Shown: piece after piece, positions 1-8,776 of the stretch
Layout: each line of letters begins with the position of its first letter
How positions within the stretch are numbered: the first letter of the stretch is position 1
Assembly: GCF_913058035.1 (NCBI RefSeq)
Contig: NZ_CAJXPA010000002.1
Coordinates: 23,965-87,964, forward strand
Length of the DNA: 64,000 nucleotides
Source: an uncultured Paraglaciecola sp.
Lineage (GTDB): Bacteria; Pseudomonadota; Gammaproteobacteria; Enterobacterales; Alteromonadaceae
Reading direction: 5' to 3'
The notes under the pieces: model-generated
What the model saw: only the letters and a program-made list of their open reading frames with translations
Databases searched by the model: none
Told to the model about the DNA's origin: nothing
Position numbers and translations under genes: made by a program

Positions 1-242
1 TGTTGATAGGTTTTTTAGTTTTCATTAAAAACAATACTGGGTAGTCGCGTAGCGATAGGATTAGCCCTCACAATTTGCTTGGGTTGTATTGGTATCGCTA
101 TGACAAAGAATTGGCTGCATAAATGTCAACATAACCTTCATGCAACTAACAGTTGATTATCACTGCAAAAAAGTGAGGTCAGGTCAGGCTATGGGTAGAA
201 TGCTTATTGTTGTTTTATCTTTTTTCAATTCAGGAGAGTTAA
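1..242. other. Leading intergenic stretch
   Basis: No gene is supported here. One forward frame stays open from about 19 to 154 and encodes a hydrophobic stretch, but it begins after a stop and has no start signal, so it may be the tail of a decayed membrane protein. A GGAG ribosome binding site at about 233-236 belongs to the following gene. Confidence 0.4.
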
Positions 243-620
243 ATGTTTAGTCATGTCATGTTAGGTGCCAACGATATACAAGAGTCTAAGAAATTTTATG
301 ATGCCATACTAGGTGCGTTAGGCTATGGAGAAGGCACTGTTGATCCTAAAGGTCGTTGTTTCTATTTCACTAAAACCGGTGTGTTTGGCTTAAGTGTGCC
401 CATTGATGGTGAACCTGCCAGTCACGGCAATGGTAGTACTTTGGGTTTTGCTATTGAAAACGAAGAACAAGGCTTGGCATGGCATGCAGCTGGTTTGGCT
501 AACGGTGGCGTAGCTTGTGAAGACGCACCAGGTGTGCGTGATGGCGGCTCTATGAAGCTATATTTAGCGTATTTGCGAGATCCTGCTGGCAATAAAATCT
601 GTGCTATGAAGCGTGTTTAA
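243..620 (+). CDS. VOC family (glyoxalase/bleomycin-resistance fold) protein
   Basis: A 125-residue single-domain vicinal-oxygen-chelate protein. The N-terminus (F-S-H-V-M-L-G, with N-D at 10-11) and the C-terminal R-D-P-x-G-N-K motif just before the end are typical of the family. His4 sits where the first metal ligand usually lies. A strong ribosome binding site (CAGGAG) lies just before the ATG. The family includes metal-dependent lyases, dioxygenases and resistance proteins, and nothing here fixes the substrate. It stands alone and converges on the transporter gene downstream. The family call is sure; the function is unknown. Confidence 0.88.
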   Translation: MFSHVMLGANDIQESKKFYDAILGALGYGEGTVDPKGRCFYFTKTGVFGLSVPIDGEPASHGNGSTLGFAIENEEQGLAWHAAGLANGGVACEDAPGVRDGGSMKLYLAYLRDPAGNKICAMKRV

Positions 621-643
621 TCAATAGCCGTTATGAGTTGGCC

Positions 644-1501
644 TTATTTAGGCCAACGTTTTGCGCCAAAAATTAACATTGCTGCACCTAAGTACATGGC
701 TAGTCCGTATACCCCAGCTGCAATGGCATAATCGGGTCTGTCTAAAAAAGTGATGGCGATCAGCATCGCCATTGCGCTATTTTGAACGCCGACTTCAATG
801 CCCAATGTCACCGTATCTCGTTTAACCAGTTTAAACATTAACCCTAACAACAATCCCGTTCCTATAGCCAATAGATTTAATGAGATAACAGTCTCTGCCA
901 GTGATACAAAGGAGGTTAAAAACGTTGTTCGTTCTTGGTAGGTAATGGCCACTATCATAAATATTAAAAAACCAGTAGAAAGCCGCCTAAAAAACACCTC
1001 GCTGCGTATCGCAAAATCAGCAAAGTTGTGCCTAATTAAGATGCCGACAAGTACCGGTATCAAGGTAATAAAAATAAGACCTAAGGTGGTACTTAATAAT
1101 GAAAATGATTCAACTGGGGTGTCGTTAAATTCTTCAATAGCAAAGCGAATAATAAGTGGCGTGGTGACAACACAGATCAATGTGGTGACTGCAGTTAGAC
1201 TAACCGACAGCGCTAAGTTTGCTCTGGCTAACTGGCTAAGAATATTCGAGCTAGTACCACCAGGGCACGCAGCCAGTATCATTATACCTACCGCTAAGTG
1301 TTCAGATAAGTTAAAAAATTTTGCGATGCCGAATGCCAGTAGAGGTAAGATTAATAGTTGCCCAAATAAACCTATCGCGACTGGCTTGGGCTCTTTACCA
1401 AGCTCTAAAAAGTCTTGTTTGGTTAAGCTTAAACCCATACCAAACATGATAAGTGCCAACACTAAAGGCAGAATAACTTGGGTTAAAATCGAATCGCTCA
1501 T
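644..1501 (-). CDS. Bile acid:sodium symporter (BASS) family transporter
   Basis: A 285-residue, highly hydrophobic inner-membrane protein with about nine or ten predicted membrane segments. The motif C-P-G-G-T-S-S-N at residues 79-86 is the conserved Gly-rich and Asn-bearing element of the SBF domain that helps bind sodium and substrate. Length fits the bacterial BASS family, whose known members carry organic anions such as bile acids, pyruvate or pantoate with Na+. The substrate cannot be read from sequence. The gene is single and convergent with the VOC gene. The family call is firm. Confidence 0.88.
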   Translation of the reverse strand: MSDSILTQVILPLVLALIMFGMGLSLTKQDFLELGKEPKPVAIGLFGQLLILPLLAFGIAKFFNLSEHLAVGIMILAACPGGTSSNILSQLARANLALSVSLTAVTTLICVVTTPLIIRFAIEEFNDTPVESFSLLSTTLGLIFITLIPVLVGILIRHNFADFAIRSEVFFRRLSTGFLIFMIVAITYQERTTFLTSFVSLAETVISLNLLAIGTGLLLGLMFKLVKRDTVTLGIEVGVQNSAMAMLIAITFLDRPDYAIAAGVYGLAMYLGAAMLIFGAKRWPK

Positions 1502-1574
1502 TGGTGAACTGTTCCTAGCTAAAATTTAACGTTTCAAACGGCAAAGGTCACTTGGCGCTGCGCATCGAATTCAC

Positions 1575-1602
1575 AGAGAAAGTGAAAGAGAAAGAGAAAG
1601 AG
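1575..1602. repeat. GAAAGA-type short tandem repeat
   Basis: A purine-rich stretch built of about four imperfect copies of a 6-bp GAAAGA unit, in the gap upstream of the BASS transporter gene and beyond the 3' end of the SDR gene. Confidence 0.7.
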
Positions 1603-1668
1603 CAAGCGACATCTTTCAGGCCTCACTTCGGCCCACCGTATATTGTTTGCAGTAGATAACCCTTTTCG

Positions 1669-2418
1669 TTAACTCATTTTAGCTAACAGACTTAATGGCG
1701 CAATTCGCGCAATGTACCTAAATAAAGTCCAAGGCCATTTTGGCACAAAACTGCTCGCCACTTCTTTTTCGATATCTTTAACTATGGCTTTACAGCCTGT
1801 TTCTAAGTCTACAATAAAAGGTACCGTTTTTACTTTTTCATTTATCTCAGTACGAATAAAGCCTGGATGAATAGTGGTGACTTTAATCGGTGTGTCCAGC
1901 ACATCGATACGAATTCCCTCACTAAGCGAGGTTAACGCAGCTTTTGTGGCAGCATACACTGTCATGGCTCTGCGGGCCCCACGCACCGCGCTGACTGAGG
2001 ATATGGTGACTAAATGCCCTGCGTTTTGGCTTCGAAAAATTTCCATGGCTGCTTCACATTGGGCTAAGGCTGAAACAAAGTTAGTGACGGCAGTTTGTTT
2101 ATTAGCTTTAAAATATCCTGTGCCTATAGACGCACCTTTGCCCATTCCTGCATTGACTATCACGCGGTCAAGATTACCCAAATCTTCAGCAAAGGCTTTG
2201 ACCACCTCAAATACTTGGTCGTGATCATTCACATCTAAGGAGCGAATAAATACCTTAATATCGGGGTTGATGGTCAATAATTCTTGTTTAAGTGCCTCTA
2301 AGTTGTCCATTCTGCGTGCGCATAAAGCTAAGTTACGCCCCATCTTGGCAAACTCAATCGCCATGCCTTTACCCAAACCTGAGCTAGCACCCGTAATTAA
2401 AATATTTTGTCTGATCAT
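1669..2418 (-). CDS. Short-chain dehydrogenase/reductase (SDR), classical type
   Basis: A 249-residue Rossmann-fold oxidoreductase. The cofactor loop T-G-A-S-S-G-L-G follows the first strand, N-A-G lies mid-protein, and the catalytic Y-x-x-x-K reads Y-A-A-T-K with a preceding S-S-V. An upstream ATG at 2493 would add 25 Asn/Lys-rich residues unlike any SDR N-terminus, so the ATG at 2418, directly before the first beta strand, is preferred. The C-terminus ends in a hydrophobic, Trp-rich segment that may touch membrane. It lies downstream of another SDR and an acyl-CoA dehydrogenase on the same strand and may be transcribed with them. Substrate unknown. Confidence 0.85.
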   Translation of the reverse strand: MIRQNILITGASSGLGKGMAIEFAKMGRNLALCARRMDNLEALKQELLTINPDIKVFIRSLDVNDHDQVFEVVKAFAEDLGNLDRVIVNAGMGKGASIGTGYFKANKQTAVTNFVSALAQCEAAMEIFRSQNAGHLVTISSVSAVRGARRAMTVYAATKAALTSLSEGIRIDVLDTPIKVTTIHPGFIRTEINEKVKTVPFIVDLETGCKAIVKDIEKEVASSFVPKWPWTLFRYIARIAPLSLLAKMS

Positions 2419-2569
2419 TTCGTTTGCTCTTTTATTATTGTTGTTTGCATTGCTCTTTATCCTATGGGGTGAAGCGTTATATTTGCTGAACAATCGCCGC
2501 TAATCTGAATAAACCATAGACTTCATAAAGGGGAAAGTAGTCGGCTTTAAAGCCAGCTTTTTCAAAGTA

Positions 2570-3376
2570 TTAGGCTTTAGGTTTAAAGTTTTTCAGTTGT
2601 TTTTTCATCATAGCCAAATAACGCATAGCTGGAAACCAACGTTTGATGCGAAAGGCGGTGCGCCCGTCTTTATGAGTGATAGTCATAAATTTGAAATTTT
2701 CACTGTCTTGATAGATGGTTTCGGCTACTTGAGCCGCGGTGATATCGGAATAGGTATGCAGCATTTTACTCACGAGTTTTGCCACACCGGGTTGTTTACT
2801 GCGTAGTGACTCATCTAAGTTAGTGGAAAAGAAGCCCGGACAAGCCACACTGACATGAATATTGTCGTGAGTGAGCTCTAGGTGCATGGTTTCTGAAAAG
2901 CTAACCACTGCAGCTTTACTGGCGTTATAACTACCCATTAGTGGAGCAGGGGTGATCCCTGCTTGTGACGCAACATTCACTATTTTACCGCCGCCGTGTT
3001 GCTTCATTAAAGGGACAAAAGCACGGCACATCCTTACCATGCCTAACACATTAATATTTAGTACCCAGTTCCATTGCTCAATATCTTCAAATTCCAATGC
3101 GCCGCCTGTGGCGACACCGGCATTGTTGACTAATACATCTACTTTTTGCCAACGGGATTGAAGTTGTTGTTTCAGTGTTTCAATATCAGCTTCGTTGGTG
3201 ATATCACAAGGCAAAAAGAAGGCTGCACCACCTGCCTTAGTGATGCTATCAACCACTTTACAGCCTCGCTGTGAGTTGAGATCAGCAATACACACTTCAC
3301 AACCTTGCTTGGCATAATGTAACGCCAGCGCTTCACCTAAACCTGAAGCGCCACCGGTTATTAATACTGTTTTCAT
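2570..3376 (-). CDS. SDR family oxidoreductase in an acyl-CoA dehydrogenase operon
   Basis: A 268-residue classical SDR. T-G-G-A-S-G-L-G at residues 7-14 binds the nucleotide, N-N-A-G follows, and Y-N-A-S-K is the catalytic pair. The start codon directly abuts the stop codon of the acyl-CoA dehydrogenase gene upstream, so the two are translationally coupled and likely act in one pathway, probably oxidising or reducing a hydroxyacyl or fatty intermediate. That pathway role is inferred from context, not from the protein. Confidence 0.88.
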   Translation of the reverse strand: MKTVLITGGASGLGEALALHYAKQGCEVCIADLNSQRGCKVVDSITKAGGAAFFLPCDITNEADIETLKQQLQSRWQKVDVLVNNAGVATGGALEFEDIEQWNWVLNINVLGMVRMCRAFVPLMKQHGGGKIVNVASQAGITPAPLMGSYNASKAAVVSFSETMHLELTHDNIHVSVACPGFFSTNLDESLRSKQPGVAKLVSKMLHTYSDITAAQVAETIYQDSENFKFMTITHKDGRTAFRIKRWFPAMRYLAMMKKQLKNFKPKA

Positions 3377-4597
3377 TTATTGATACTTCTTCAGTTCTAA
3401 ACGGGCAACCATGCCTTTATGCACTTCATCTGGGCCATCTGCTAAACGCAAGGCTCTGGCACCAGCAGCAAACCGCGCTAATGGGAAGTCGTTACACATA
3501 CCGCCACCACCATGAATCTGGATAGCCATATCTACCACTTCTTCAAGCATTTTGGGTACGGCTACTTTAATCGCTGATATATCCACCATGGCATTTTTAA
3601 CGCCTAAGTTGTCAATTTTCCAAGCGGCTTGCAGTGTCAGTAAACGAGCTTGTTCGATAGCAATACGTGCTTCGGCGACGCGTTCTCTGTTGCCACCAAG
3701 CATCATCAAAGGCTTACCAAAAGCGGTACGTGACATACCACGCTGCATTGCCAGTTCTAAAGCTTTTTCAGCACCGCCAATCGATCGCATGCAATGATGA
3801 ATTCGACCTGGTCCAAGGCGTCCCTGAGCAATGGCAAAACCTTTACCCATGCCAACAAGCAAGTTTTCTTTGGGTACCCGTACATTGGTAAAGTGCATTT
3901 CGCCATGACCAAAAGGGGCATCGTAATCACCAAAAGCTTGCAACATACGTTTGATTTCAATACCCGCAGAATCCAGAGGGACTACTACCATGCTGTGCTG
4001 ACTGTGTTTGTCGTTTTCTGGATTAGACAGCGCCATAAAAATAGCCATTTTTGCGTTGGGATGACCTAAACCTGTGGTCCACCATTTTTTGCCATTGAGC
4101 ACTAATTCGTCACCGTCTACTTCTACGGTAGCTTGCATATTAGTGGCATCAGACGAGGCAACATCGGGTTCTGTCATACCAAACACTGAGCGTATTTCAC
4201 CAGCTAGTAACGGTTTAAGCCATTTTTGTTGTTGGTATTCGTTACCGAAGTGGTACAACACTTCCATGTTGCCAGTGTCAGGTGCGTTACAGTTAAATAT
4301 TTCAGAGGCAAATAACACTCTGCCCATTTGTTCTGCTAATGGCGCATATTCTAATGTAGTTAAACCCTGGCCTAACTCTGCGTCGGGCATAAACAGATTC
4401 CATAACCCAGCCTGTTGCGCTTTTTTCTTGAGTGGCTCAATTAATGGATGGACTTGCCAATTTTTCCAATCACCACCGGGATTTAATTCATGGGTTTCAG
4501 TATAAATCTGTTCTTCGACTGGATAAATATGTTCGTCCATAAAGGCTTTAATACGTTCGATATAACCCTGTGTTTTTTCGCTGTGGTTAAAATCCAT
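3377..4597 (-). CDS. Acyl-CoA dehydrogenase, ACAD10/11-like
   Basis: A 406-residue flavoprotein of the acyl-CoA dehydrogenase fold. It has an N-terminal helical domain, a middle beta domain with F-G-M-T-E-P-D-V-A-S-S-D (near residue 140), and a C-terminal helical domain with R-x-A-F-G-K-P and I-H-G-G-G-G. The long N-terminal region before the first helices and the M-T-E-P-D-V signature resemble the ACAD10/ACAD11 branch, whose studied members act on longer or hydroxylated fatty acyl-CoAs. First gene of an operon with one or two SDRs, divergent from a LysR regulator 120 bp away, which probably controls it. Confidence 0.9.
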   Translation of the reverse strand: MDFNHSEKTQGYIERIKAFMDEHIYPVEEQIYTETHELNPGGDWKNWQVHPLIEPLKKKAQQAGLWNLFMPDAELGQGLTTLEYAPLAEQMGRVLFASEIFNCNAPDTGNMEVLYHFGNEYQQQKWLKPLLAGEIRSVFGMTEPDVASSDATNMQATVEVDGDELVLNGKKWWTTGLGHPNAKMAIFMALSNPENDKHSQHSMVVVPLDSAGIEIKRMLQAFGDYDAPFGHGEMHFTNVRVPKENLLVGMGKGFAIAQGRLGPGRIHHCMRSIGGAEKALELAMQRGMSRTAFGKPLMMLGGNRERVAEARIAIEQARLLTLQAAWKIDNLGVKNAMVDISAIKVAVPKMLEEVVDMAIQIHGGGGMCNDFPLARFAAGARALRLADGPDEVHKGMVARLELKKYQ

Positions 4598-4717
4598 AAT
4601 AGTGGCTCCAAAAGTTTAGGTGTATGTAACTGCGTATAGAATAGTCGCTTTATTAAATTGAATGAAATGAAAAATACTATATGGTTACTGTGAATCTTAT
4701 TCATTAGGTGGTGTTCG

Positions 4718-5635
4718 ATGACCGATGTCACAAAAGTCCAGCAACTTGATCTTAATTTACTCAAAGTGTTTGAAAGTATTTATCAAGAACAAAATATGTC
4801 GCGGGCAGCAGAAGTGCTGCATATTACTCCTTCAGCAGTTAGCCATGCATTAAAAAGGTTGCGAGAATATTTGGGTGATCCACTATTTCAGCGCAGTAAT
4901 AATCGGATGTTACCTACACCTGCGTGTCAGCGTATGGCTCCGCAGATAATTGATAACCTGACCCGCCTAATGCAAATATTGCAGCACTGGGGTGAGTTTC
5001 AACCGCACAGCAGTCAACATCATTTTCGTTTGGGTATTCATTACGCCCTCGAACCTTCTATTTTGCCTAAGCTAGCGAAAAAATTGGCCGAGTTTGCGCC
5101 TAACATTACTTTTGCCAGTGTCAAAGTAGACAGGGAGAACTTAACTCGAGAGTTAGGAGCAGGGCATATTGATATGGCGTTTGATGTGGCTTTGCCCATC
5201 AAGCCTCCTGTATTACACACCAAACTTATTGATGATGAGTTTTGTGTGATGATGCGCAAAGGCCACCCTCTGGAGTATCATTTAACTCGGTCAACGTATT
5301 TTAACGCAAAACATATTGGTGTATCTAATCGCCCAAGTGGAGCTGGGGCCGAGGATATTTTATTTCAACAGCAAGGGCTCGCGCGGCAAATTAGTATCCG
5401 ATGTCAGAATTACTATGCAGCAAAAACAATGCTTATTGAGTCTGATTTTTTGTTAACTGTGCCCTATTTATTAGGTAAAGAGTTAATGGAAGGTACGAGG
5501 CATGACGGTTGTTTATCACAGGTCCCTATGCCTGTTCGCTTGACTAACATTGAGACGCATCTCTACTGGCACAAAAACACTGAGCATGACGAAGCCTTAA
5601 GTTGGTTTAGGCAAATTTCGGTTTCATTGATCTAG
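4718..5635 (+). CDS. LysR-family transcriptional regulator
   Basis: A 305-residue LysR-type regulator. The N-terminal winged helix-turn-helix spans about residues 10-68 (L-D-L-N-L-L-K-V-F, then S-R-A-A-E-V-L, P-S-A-V-S-H-A-L-K-R-L-R), followed by the periplasmic-binding-protein-like effector domain. It is divergent from the acyl-CoA dehydrogenase/SDR operon, the arrangement usual for a LysR protein that controls its neighbour and itself. The effector is unknown. The start is supported by the position of the HTH near the N-terminus. Confidence 0.92.
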   Translation: MTDVTKVQQLDLNLLKVFESIYQEQNMSRAAEVLHITPSAVSHALKRLREYLGDPLFQRSNNRMLPTPACQRMAPQIIDNLTRLMQILQHWGEFQPHSSQHHFRLGIHYALEPSILPKLAKKLAEFAPNITFASVKVDRENLTRELGAGHIDMAFDVALPIKPPVLHTKLIDDEFCVMMRKGHPLEYHLTRSTYFNAKHIGVSNRPSGAGAEDILFQQQGLARQISIRCQNYYAAKTMLIESDFLLTVPYLLGKELMEGTRHDGCLSQVPMPVRLTNIETHLYWHKNTEHDEALSWFRQISVSLI

Positions 5636-6295
5636 ATTCATATTGGCTTTAGTCGCGAGGGGTTTCCATGTCGTCGTATTTTTTGTCTTTCAAAATATTC
5701 AGTTTTATTTGTCTCGACCCGAGCCGAGTCAGCCCAACCCGAGCCGAGCCAACCCAACCCGAGCCGACCTGAGGAGCGGGTTAATTGTTATTGGCAGTGT
5801 TTGCATTCACTGTTTTAGAAAGGGCAGTGGTATCGGCCAACTATGTTTAATACCTATTAGAATATCCTATTTATTTTGTTATTTTATTAAGACTGGAATA
5901 TATCACCATAGTATGGACCGCCGAGCAGCCGCTCACTTTTTTCATGTTTGTATTCCGTTAAATCTTCTGCCCAAATATTTTGGTTAGGTTACCTAATTGT
6001 GATTGTCACTTTTACTTTACGCTACTGCAGTGATATCAACTTACCTTTTAATAAACTGTGACTCATTAATATAAAACAGACTCATTATACTTTTAGCTTC
6101 AACTTTAAAGCGCAAAAGTATCAACATTCAGCACAAAAAAAATAGCTTTTAGAGTACACACGCCAGAACCGAATGTTATATTACGCATCAATGATTTTTA
6201 TAAACTCGTTACTTAAAATGTTATGTCAACGACTATTATACGCCTCGGTTAATATTAAACATTTAGCTTAGTTAAAATCTAAAGAGTCAATTACT
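5636..6295. other. 660-bp intergenic stretch with a GC-rich repeat
   Basis: An open frame at 5643-5987 crosses a low-complexity repeat, has no recognisable domain and is not called. The remainder is AT-rich and shows no gene. It probably carries the promoter of the glycosyltransferase gene, but no clear -35/-10 pair was chosen. Confidence 0.5.
5717..5768. repeat. 20-bp GC-rich tandem repeat, 2.6 copies
   Basis: Two near-identical 20-bp units (ACCCGAGCCGAGYCARCCCA, at 5717-5736 and 5737-5756) and a partial third. The unit is far richer in C and G than its surroundings. Within each unit a shorter CCGAGCC-like element also repeats. Confidence 0.9.
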
Positions 6296-7015
6296 TTGCT
6301 TAGTATTATAATCCCTACATTAAATGAATCTCAAACTGGTTATCTGCCTAAGATATTTGATGCCTATCATGAGGTGCCAGGTATCGAGATTATTTGCGTG
6401 GATGGCGGCAGCACCGATAATACAATTTCTTTAATCAAGCAATCTACTGCTAGGTTGATAGCCACCGATGTAAGCTCGCGTGCGGGTCGTTTAAACGCCG
6501 GTATTGCACAATCTAAATTCGAGATGGTGCTGCTTCACCATCCACGGAGTCTTGTCGATATTGAAGGCATTATGGCCCTTGCTAATCTATCGACAGATAA
6601 TCGCTGGGGAGCTTTTACACATCAGTTTTCAATATCTCATCCTCTACTTGATTTCACGTCGTGGTATTCAAATTATATAAGGGGGGGACTGCGCAGTATA
6701 TATTATTTAGACCACTGTATATTTGCACAAAAACAACTGCTACTTGATGTGGGATTATTACCTGATATAGATATTTTTGAGGATACTGAAATATGTTTAA
6801 GATTAAAAAAACAGGGTAAGCCGATTAGATTACCCTTTATCAGTCAAACTTCAGCGGTACGTTTTCAGGTGCAGGGAATTTATCAGCAAGCGTTAAAAAA
6901 TCAGTATTTGAAATGGTTATATTATTTTAATCGCTCTGACACAAAGATGAACAGACTGTATGAGAAGGGTCTAGAACTAAATACTAAATATGAAAAAAAG
7001 AAAAACCACAAATAA
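6296..7015 (+). CDS. Family 2 glycosyltransferase, TIGR04283-like
   Basis: A 239-residue GT-A fold glycosyltransferase. The N-terminal L-S-I-I-I-P-T-L-N-E opens the nucleotide-binding domain, V-D-G-G-S-T-D-N follows near residue 36, R-A-G-R-L-N-A-G is the second conserved block, and F-E-D-T-E-I-C-L-R-L near residue 160 holds the acidic catalytic pair. This block order matches the compact GT2 group that includes TIGR04283. The start is a TTG: no in-frame ATG lies upstream of the conserved first strand. It has no sugar-gene neighbours, so acceptor and donor are unknown. The C-terminus is Lys-rich. Confidence 0.82.
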   Translation: MLSIIIPTLNESQTGYLPKIFDAYHEVPGIEIICVDGGSTDNTISLIKQSTARLIATDVSSRAGRLNAGIAQSKFEMVLLHHPRSLVDIEGIMALANLSTDNRWGAFTHQFSISHPLLDFTSWYSNYIRGGLRSIYYLDHCIFAQKQLLLDVGLLPDIDIFEDTEICLRLKKQGKPIRLPFISQTSAVRFQVQGIYQQALKNQYLKWLYYFNRSDTKMNRLYEKGLELNTKYEKKKNHK

Positions 7016-7534
7016 CTGCAGCCTTTTGGTTGGTTTTTAATTTTGTTATCTAGTATTGAAGTCAGCACCCAAAAAATTTTGTCAGCTTCTCTAAGCTCAT
7101 TCTGCTGGTGAAAAATTTTCAATTGAACATGTTTGATCAACAGTAGGCTCACCAAACGAATCAGTCAGCTTTGCTCTACTCTATCTAGCTTTTGTCTATC
7201 AATAGCTAGAATGTTTTGCTACCGGGTTGAAAATAACTACAAAAATTAGCTTGTTCGATATCACTTATATGATCTTTATACTCCAATAATATCGTTCAAA
7301 GTGGAGTGGTTTGGATGTGTACCTGAAACTAAACAGAAACCAAAAAACCAATAACTAGCGCAAAGCCATATGGTAAAACAAAGTGAGTAATAGAATATAT
7401 TTTGAGTTAACCACTGATATCGTAAGATATTTACCGATCAGTTAAAAATTTTAAAGTTGAAATATGACATTATTTTTTGTATTCGCGGTTCAGTTTGTTA
7501 TAAGAACAACCGCAATATGTTGTGCGTTTTATAG
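7016..7534. other. Intergenic stretch before the P-II pseudogene
   Basis: AT-rich DNA between the glycosyltransferase and the broken P-II gene. No open frame here resembles a protein, and no RNA gene was seen. An amtB transporter gene, the usual partner of glnK, is absent. Confidence 0.5.
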
Positions 7535-7577
7535 ATCCTTACATCCCTACATCCCCCCATCCCTATATCGCTTCATC
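7535..7577. repeat. 8-bp ATCCCTAC-type tandem repeat, about five copies
   Basis: Units beginning ATC recur every 8 bp from 7535 (ATCCTTAC, ATCCCTAC, ATCCCCCC, ATCCCTAT, ATCGCTTC). The array runs across the stop codon of the P-II pseudogene, so its last units overlap former coding sequence. Confidence 0.8.
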
Positions 7578-7896
7578 TCCCTCTTCAGAAGTACGAATAC
7601 GGATAGCGCGTTCAACTTCAGATACAAATATTTTTCCGTCACCAATTTTTCCAGTTTTAGCGATAATTACTTCGATAAAACGTTCTACTTGATCATCTAC
7701 GAGTACAATTTCAAGCTTAACTTTGGGTAAAAATGTCTATTTTGTATTTTGCCCCTCGATAGGCTTAGGTATGACCTTTTTGACGTCCATAACCTTTTAC
7801 TTCTGTCACGGTCAATCCTTATATACCGACTTCAGTTAATGCTTCTCGCACATCTTCAAGCTTAAAAGGTCTGATTATGACTTCTATTTTTCTCAC
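7563..7896 (-). pseudogene. Broken nitrogen regulatory P-II protein gene (GlnB/GlnK type)
   Basis: Translated on the minus strand from a GTG at 7896, the sequence follows the P-II family almost end to end: V-R-K-I-E-V-I-I-R-P-F-K-L-E-D-V-R-E-A-L, then T-E-V-K-G-Y-G-R-Q-K-G-H-T, the T-loop with the uridylylation Tyr (R-G-A-K-Y), [10 protein letters not shown] and I-R-I-R-T-S-E-E. It carries two in-frame stops (codon 26, TAA; codon 44, TAA where Glu is usual) and a one-base insertion after the codon for Asp54. Counting 110 sense or stop-replaced codons, one stop and one extra base gives exactly 334 bp. Two residues before T-G-K-I-G-D-G are also missing. Not functional as read. Confidence 0.93.
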
Positions 7897-7944
7897 TTAT
7901 TTTTTTCACTTGTTTTTTTCACTTATTGTTCTCACTTTTTAAAT
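7893..7944. repeat. 13-bp TCACTTATTTTTT tandem repeat, four copies
   Basis: Units at 7893, 7906, 7919 and 7932, all starting TCACTT. The array overlaps the start codon and replaces the expected ribosome-binding region of the P-II pseudogene. Confidence 0.85.
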
Positions 7945-8105
7945 TATTTGTAAAATAATACAATAGCTAGCCAATAAATTGAGTGTCGCTTTTAGACTCA
8001 AAATAAAGTGTTAATAACCGAGCGTTAATTAGTTGTTAACTTTATTTTGTGAAGCACTTTTATAGTTCAGGTTAAAAGATCAGGTTTATAAAGTTATTTT
8101 ATGTA

Positions 8106-8144
8106 TTTGTTTTAAGTGTTTGTTTTAAGTAATCGTTTTGAGAA
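8106..8144. repeat. 13-bp TTTGTTTTAAGTG tandem repeat, three copies
   Basis: Two near-perfect 13-bp units and a diverged third in the intergenic region between the P-II pseudogene and lspA. Confidence 0.8.
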
Positions 8145-8274
8145 TTTTGTTTTGATTGATTGTTTTTATAAAAAGTACAAATTTATGACAGCTCTTAATG
8201 GACGGGCGATGGTGGAGCATGGAATAATCTCTTAAAATATTTAAACTTAAACAATAACGGTTGAATACACACAC

Positions 8275-8772
8275 ATGAGCATATTAAAACGCATACAAAT
8301 GATATTGGTGATTTGTCTGATTAGTGTTGGAATTGACCAGAGCACCAAGTGGTATGCCTCGGAGTATTTGCCTAGGTTTGAAATGAGCAGCTACTGGGGC
8401 GATATGTTACGTATTGGATACGCAGAAAATACCGGGGCTTTTTTAGGTTTAGGTAGCAATATGTCGGATTCAGCTAAATTTTGGATATTTGTTTGTGCGG
8501 TAGGTTTGGTCTTGTCTGCTCTATTGATTTATATCCTAAAAACTAAGACTCAAACAATATATGGATTGACTTCGCTAACTTTTATTTTTTCTGGCGGTAT
8601 CAGTAATTTTTATGACAGGGCTTTAAACAATGGCGCAGTGATCGACTTTTTAAATGTCGGCATTGGCTCTCTAAGAACTGGCATTTTTAATGTTGCCGAT
8701 ATGGCTATCATGCTCGGTGTATTTTTATTATTATTTGCCAAAGATAAAAAGGCTGATATTAAGGACAACTGA
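8275..8772 (+). CDS. lspA: Signal peptidase II (lipoprotein signal peptidase), stand-alone copy
   Basis: A 165-residue inner-membrane aspartic protease that cleaves prolipoprotein signal peptides before the lipidated Cys. Four hydrophobic segments are visible. Conserved blocks are D-Q-S-T-K at 21-25, E-N-T-G-A-F at 51-56, G-G-I-S-N-F-Y-D-R at 107-115, and the two catalytic aspartates, Asp124 in V-I-D-F and Asp142 in V-A-D-M-A. In gammaproteobacteria the housekeeping lspA normally lies between ileS and fkpB. This one does not, so it may be a second copy with a specialised client. All catalytic residues are present. Confidence 0.9.
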   Translation: MSILKRIQMILVICLISVGIDQSTKWYASEYLPRFEMSSYWGDMLRIGYAENTGAFLGLGSNMSDSAKFWIFVCAVGLVLSALLIYILKTKTQTIYGLTSLTFIFSGGISNFYDRALNNGAVIDFLNVGIGSLRTGIFNVADMAIMLGVFLLLFAKDKKADIKDN

Positions 8773-8776
8773 ACCT

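Noticed and set aside
5643..5987. 114-codon open frame after the LysR gene
   Set aside because: It crosses the 20-bp GC-rich repeat, giving a low-complexity Pro/Ser/Arg stretch, and lacks a recognisable domain or a clear ribosome binding site.
7464..7730. 88-codon plus-strand open frame
   Set aside because: It is the antisense of the P-II pseudogene and of the 8-bp repeat next to it; the minus strand explains this DNA.
7893..7944. CRISPR-like array
   Set aside because: Units are 13 bp and contiguous without spacers. No cas gene is in the window.
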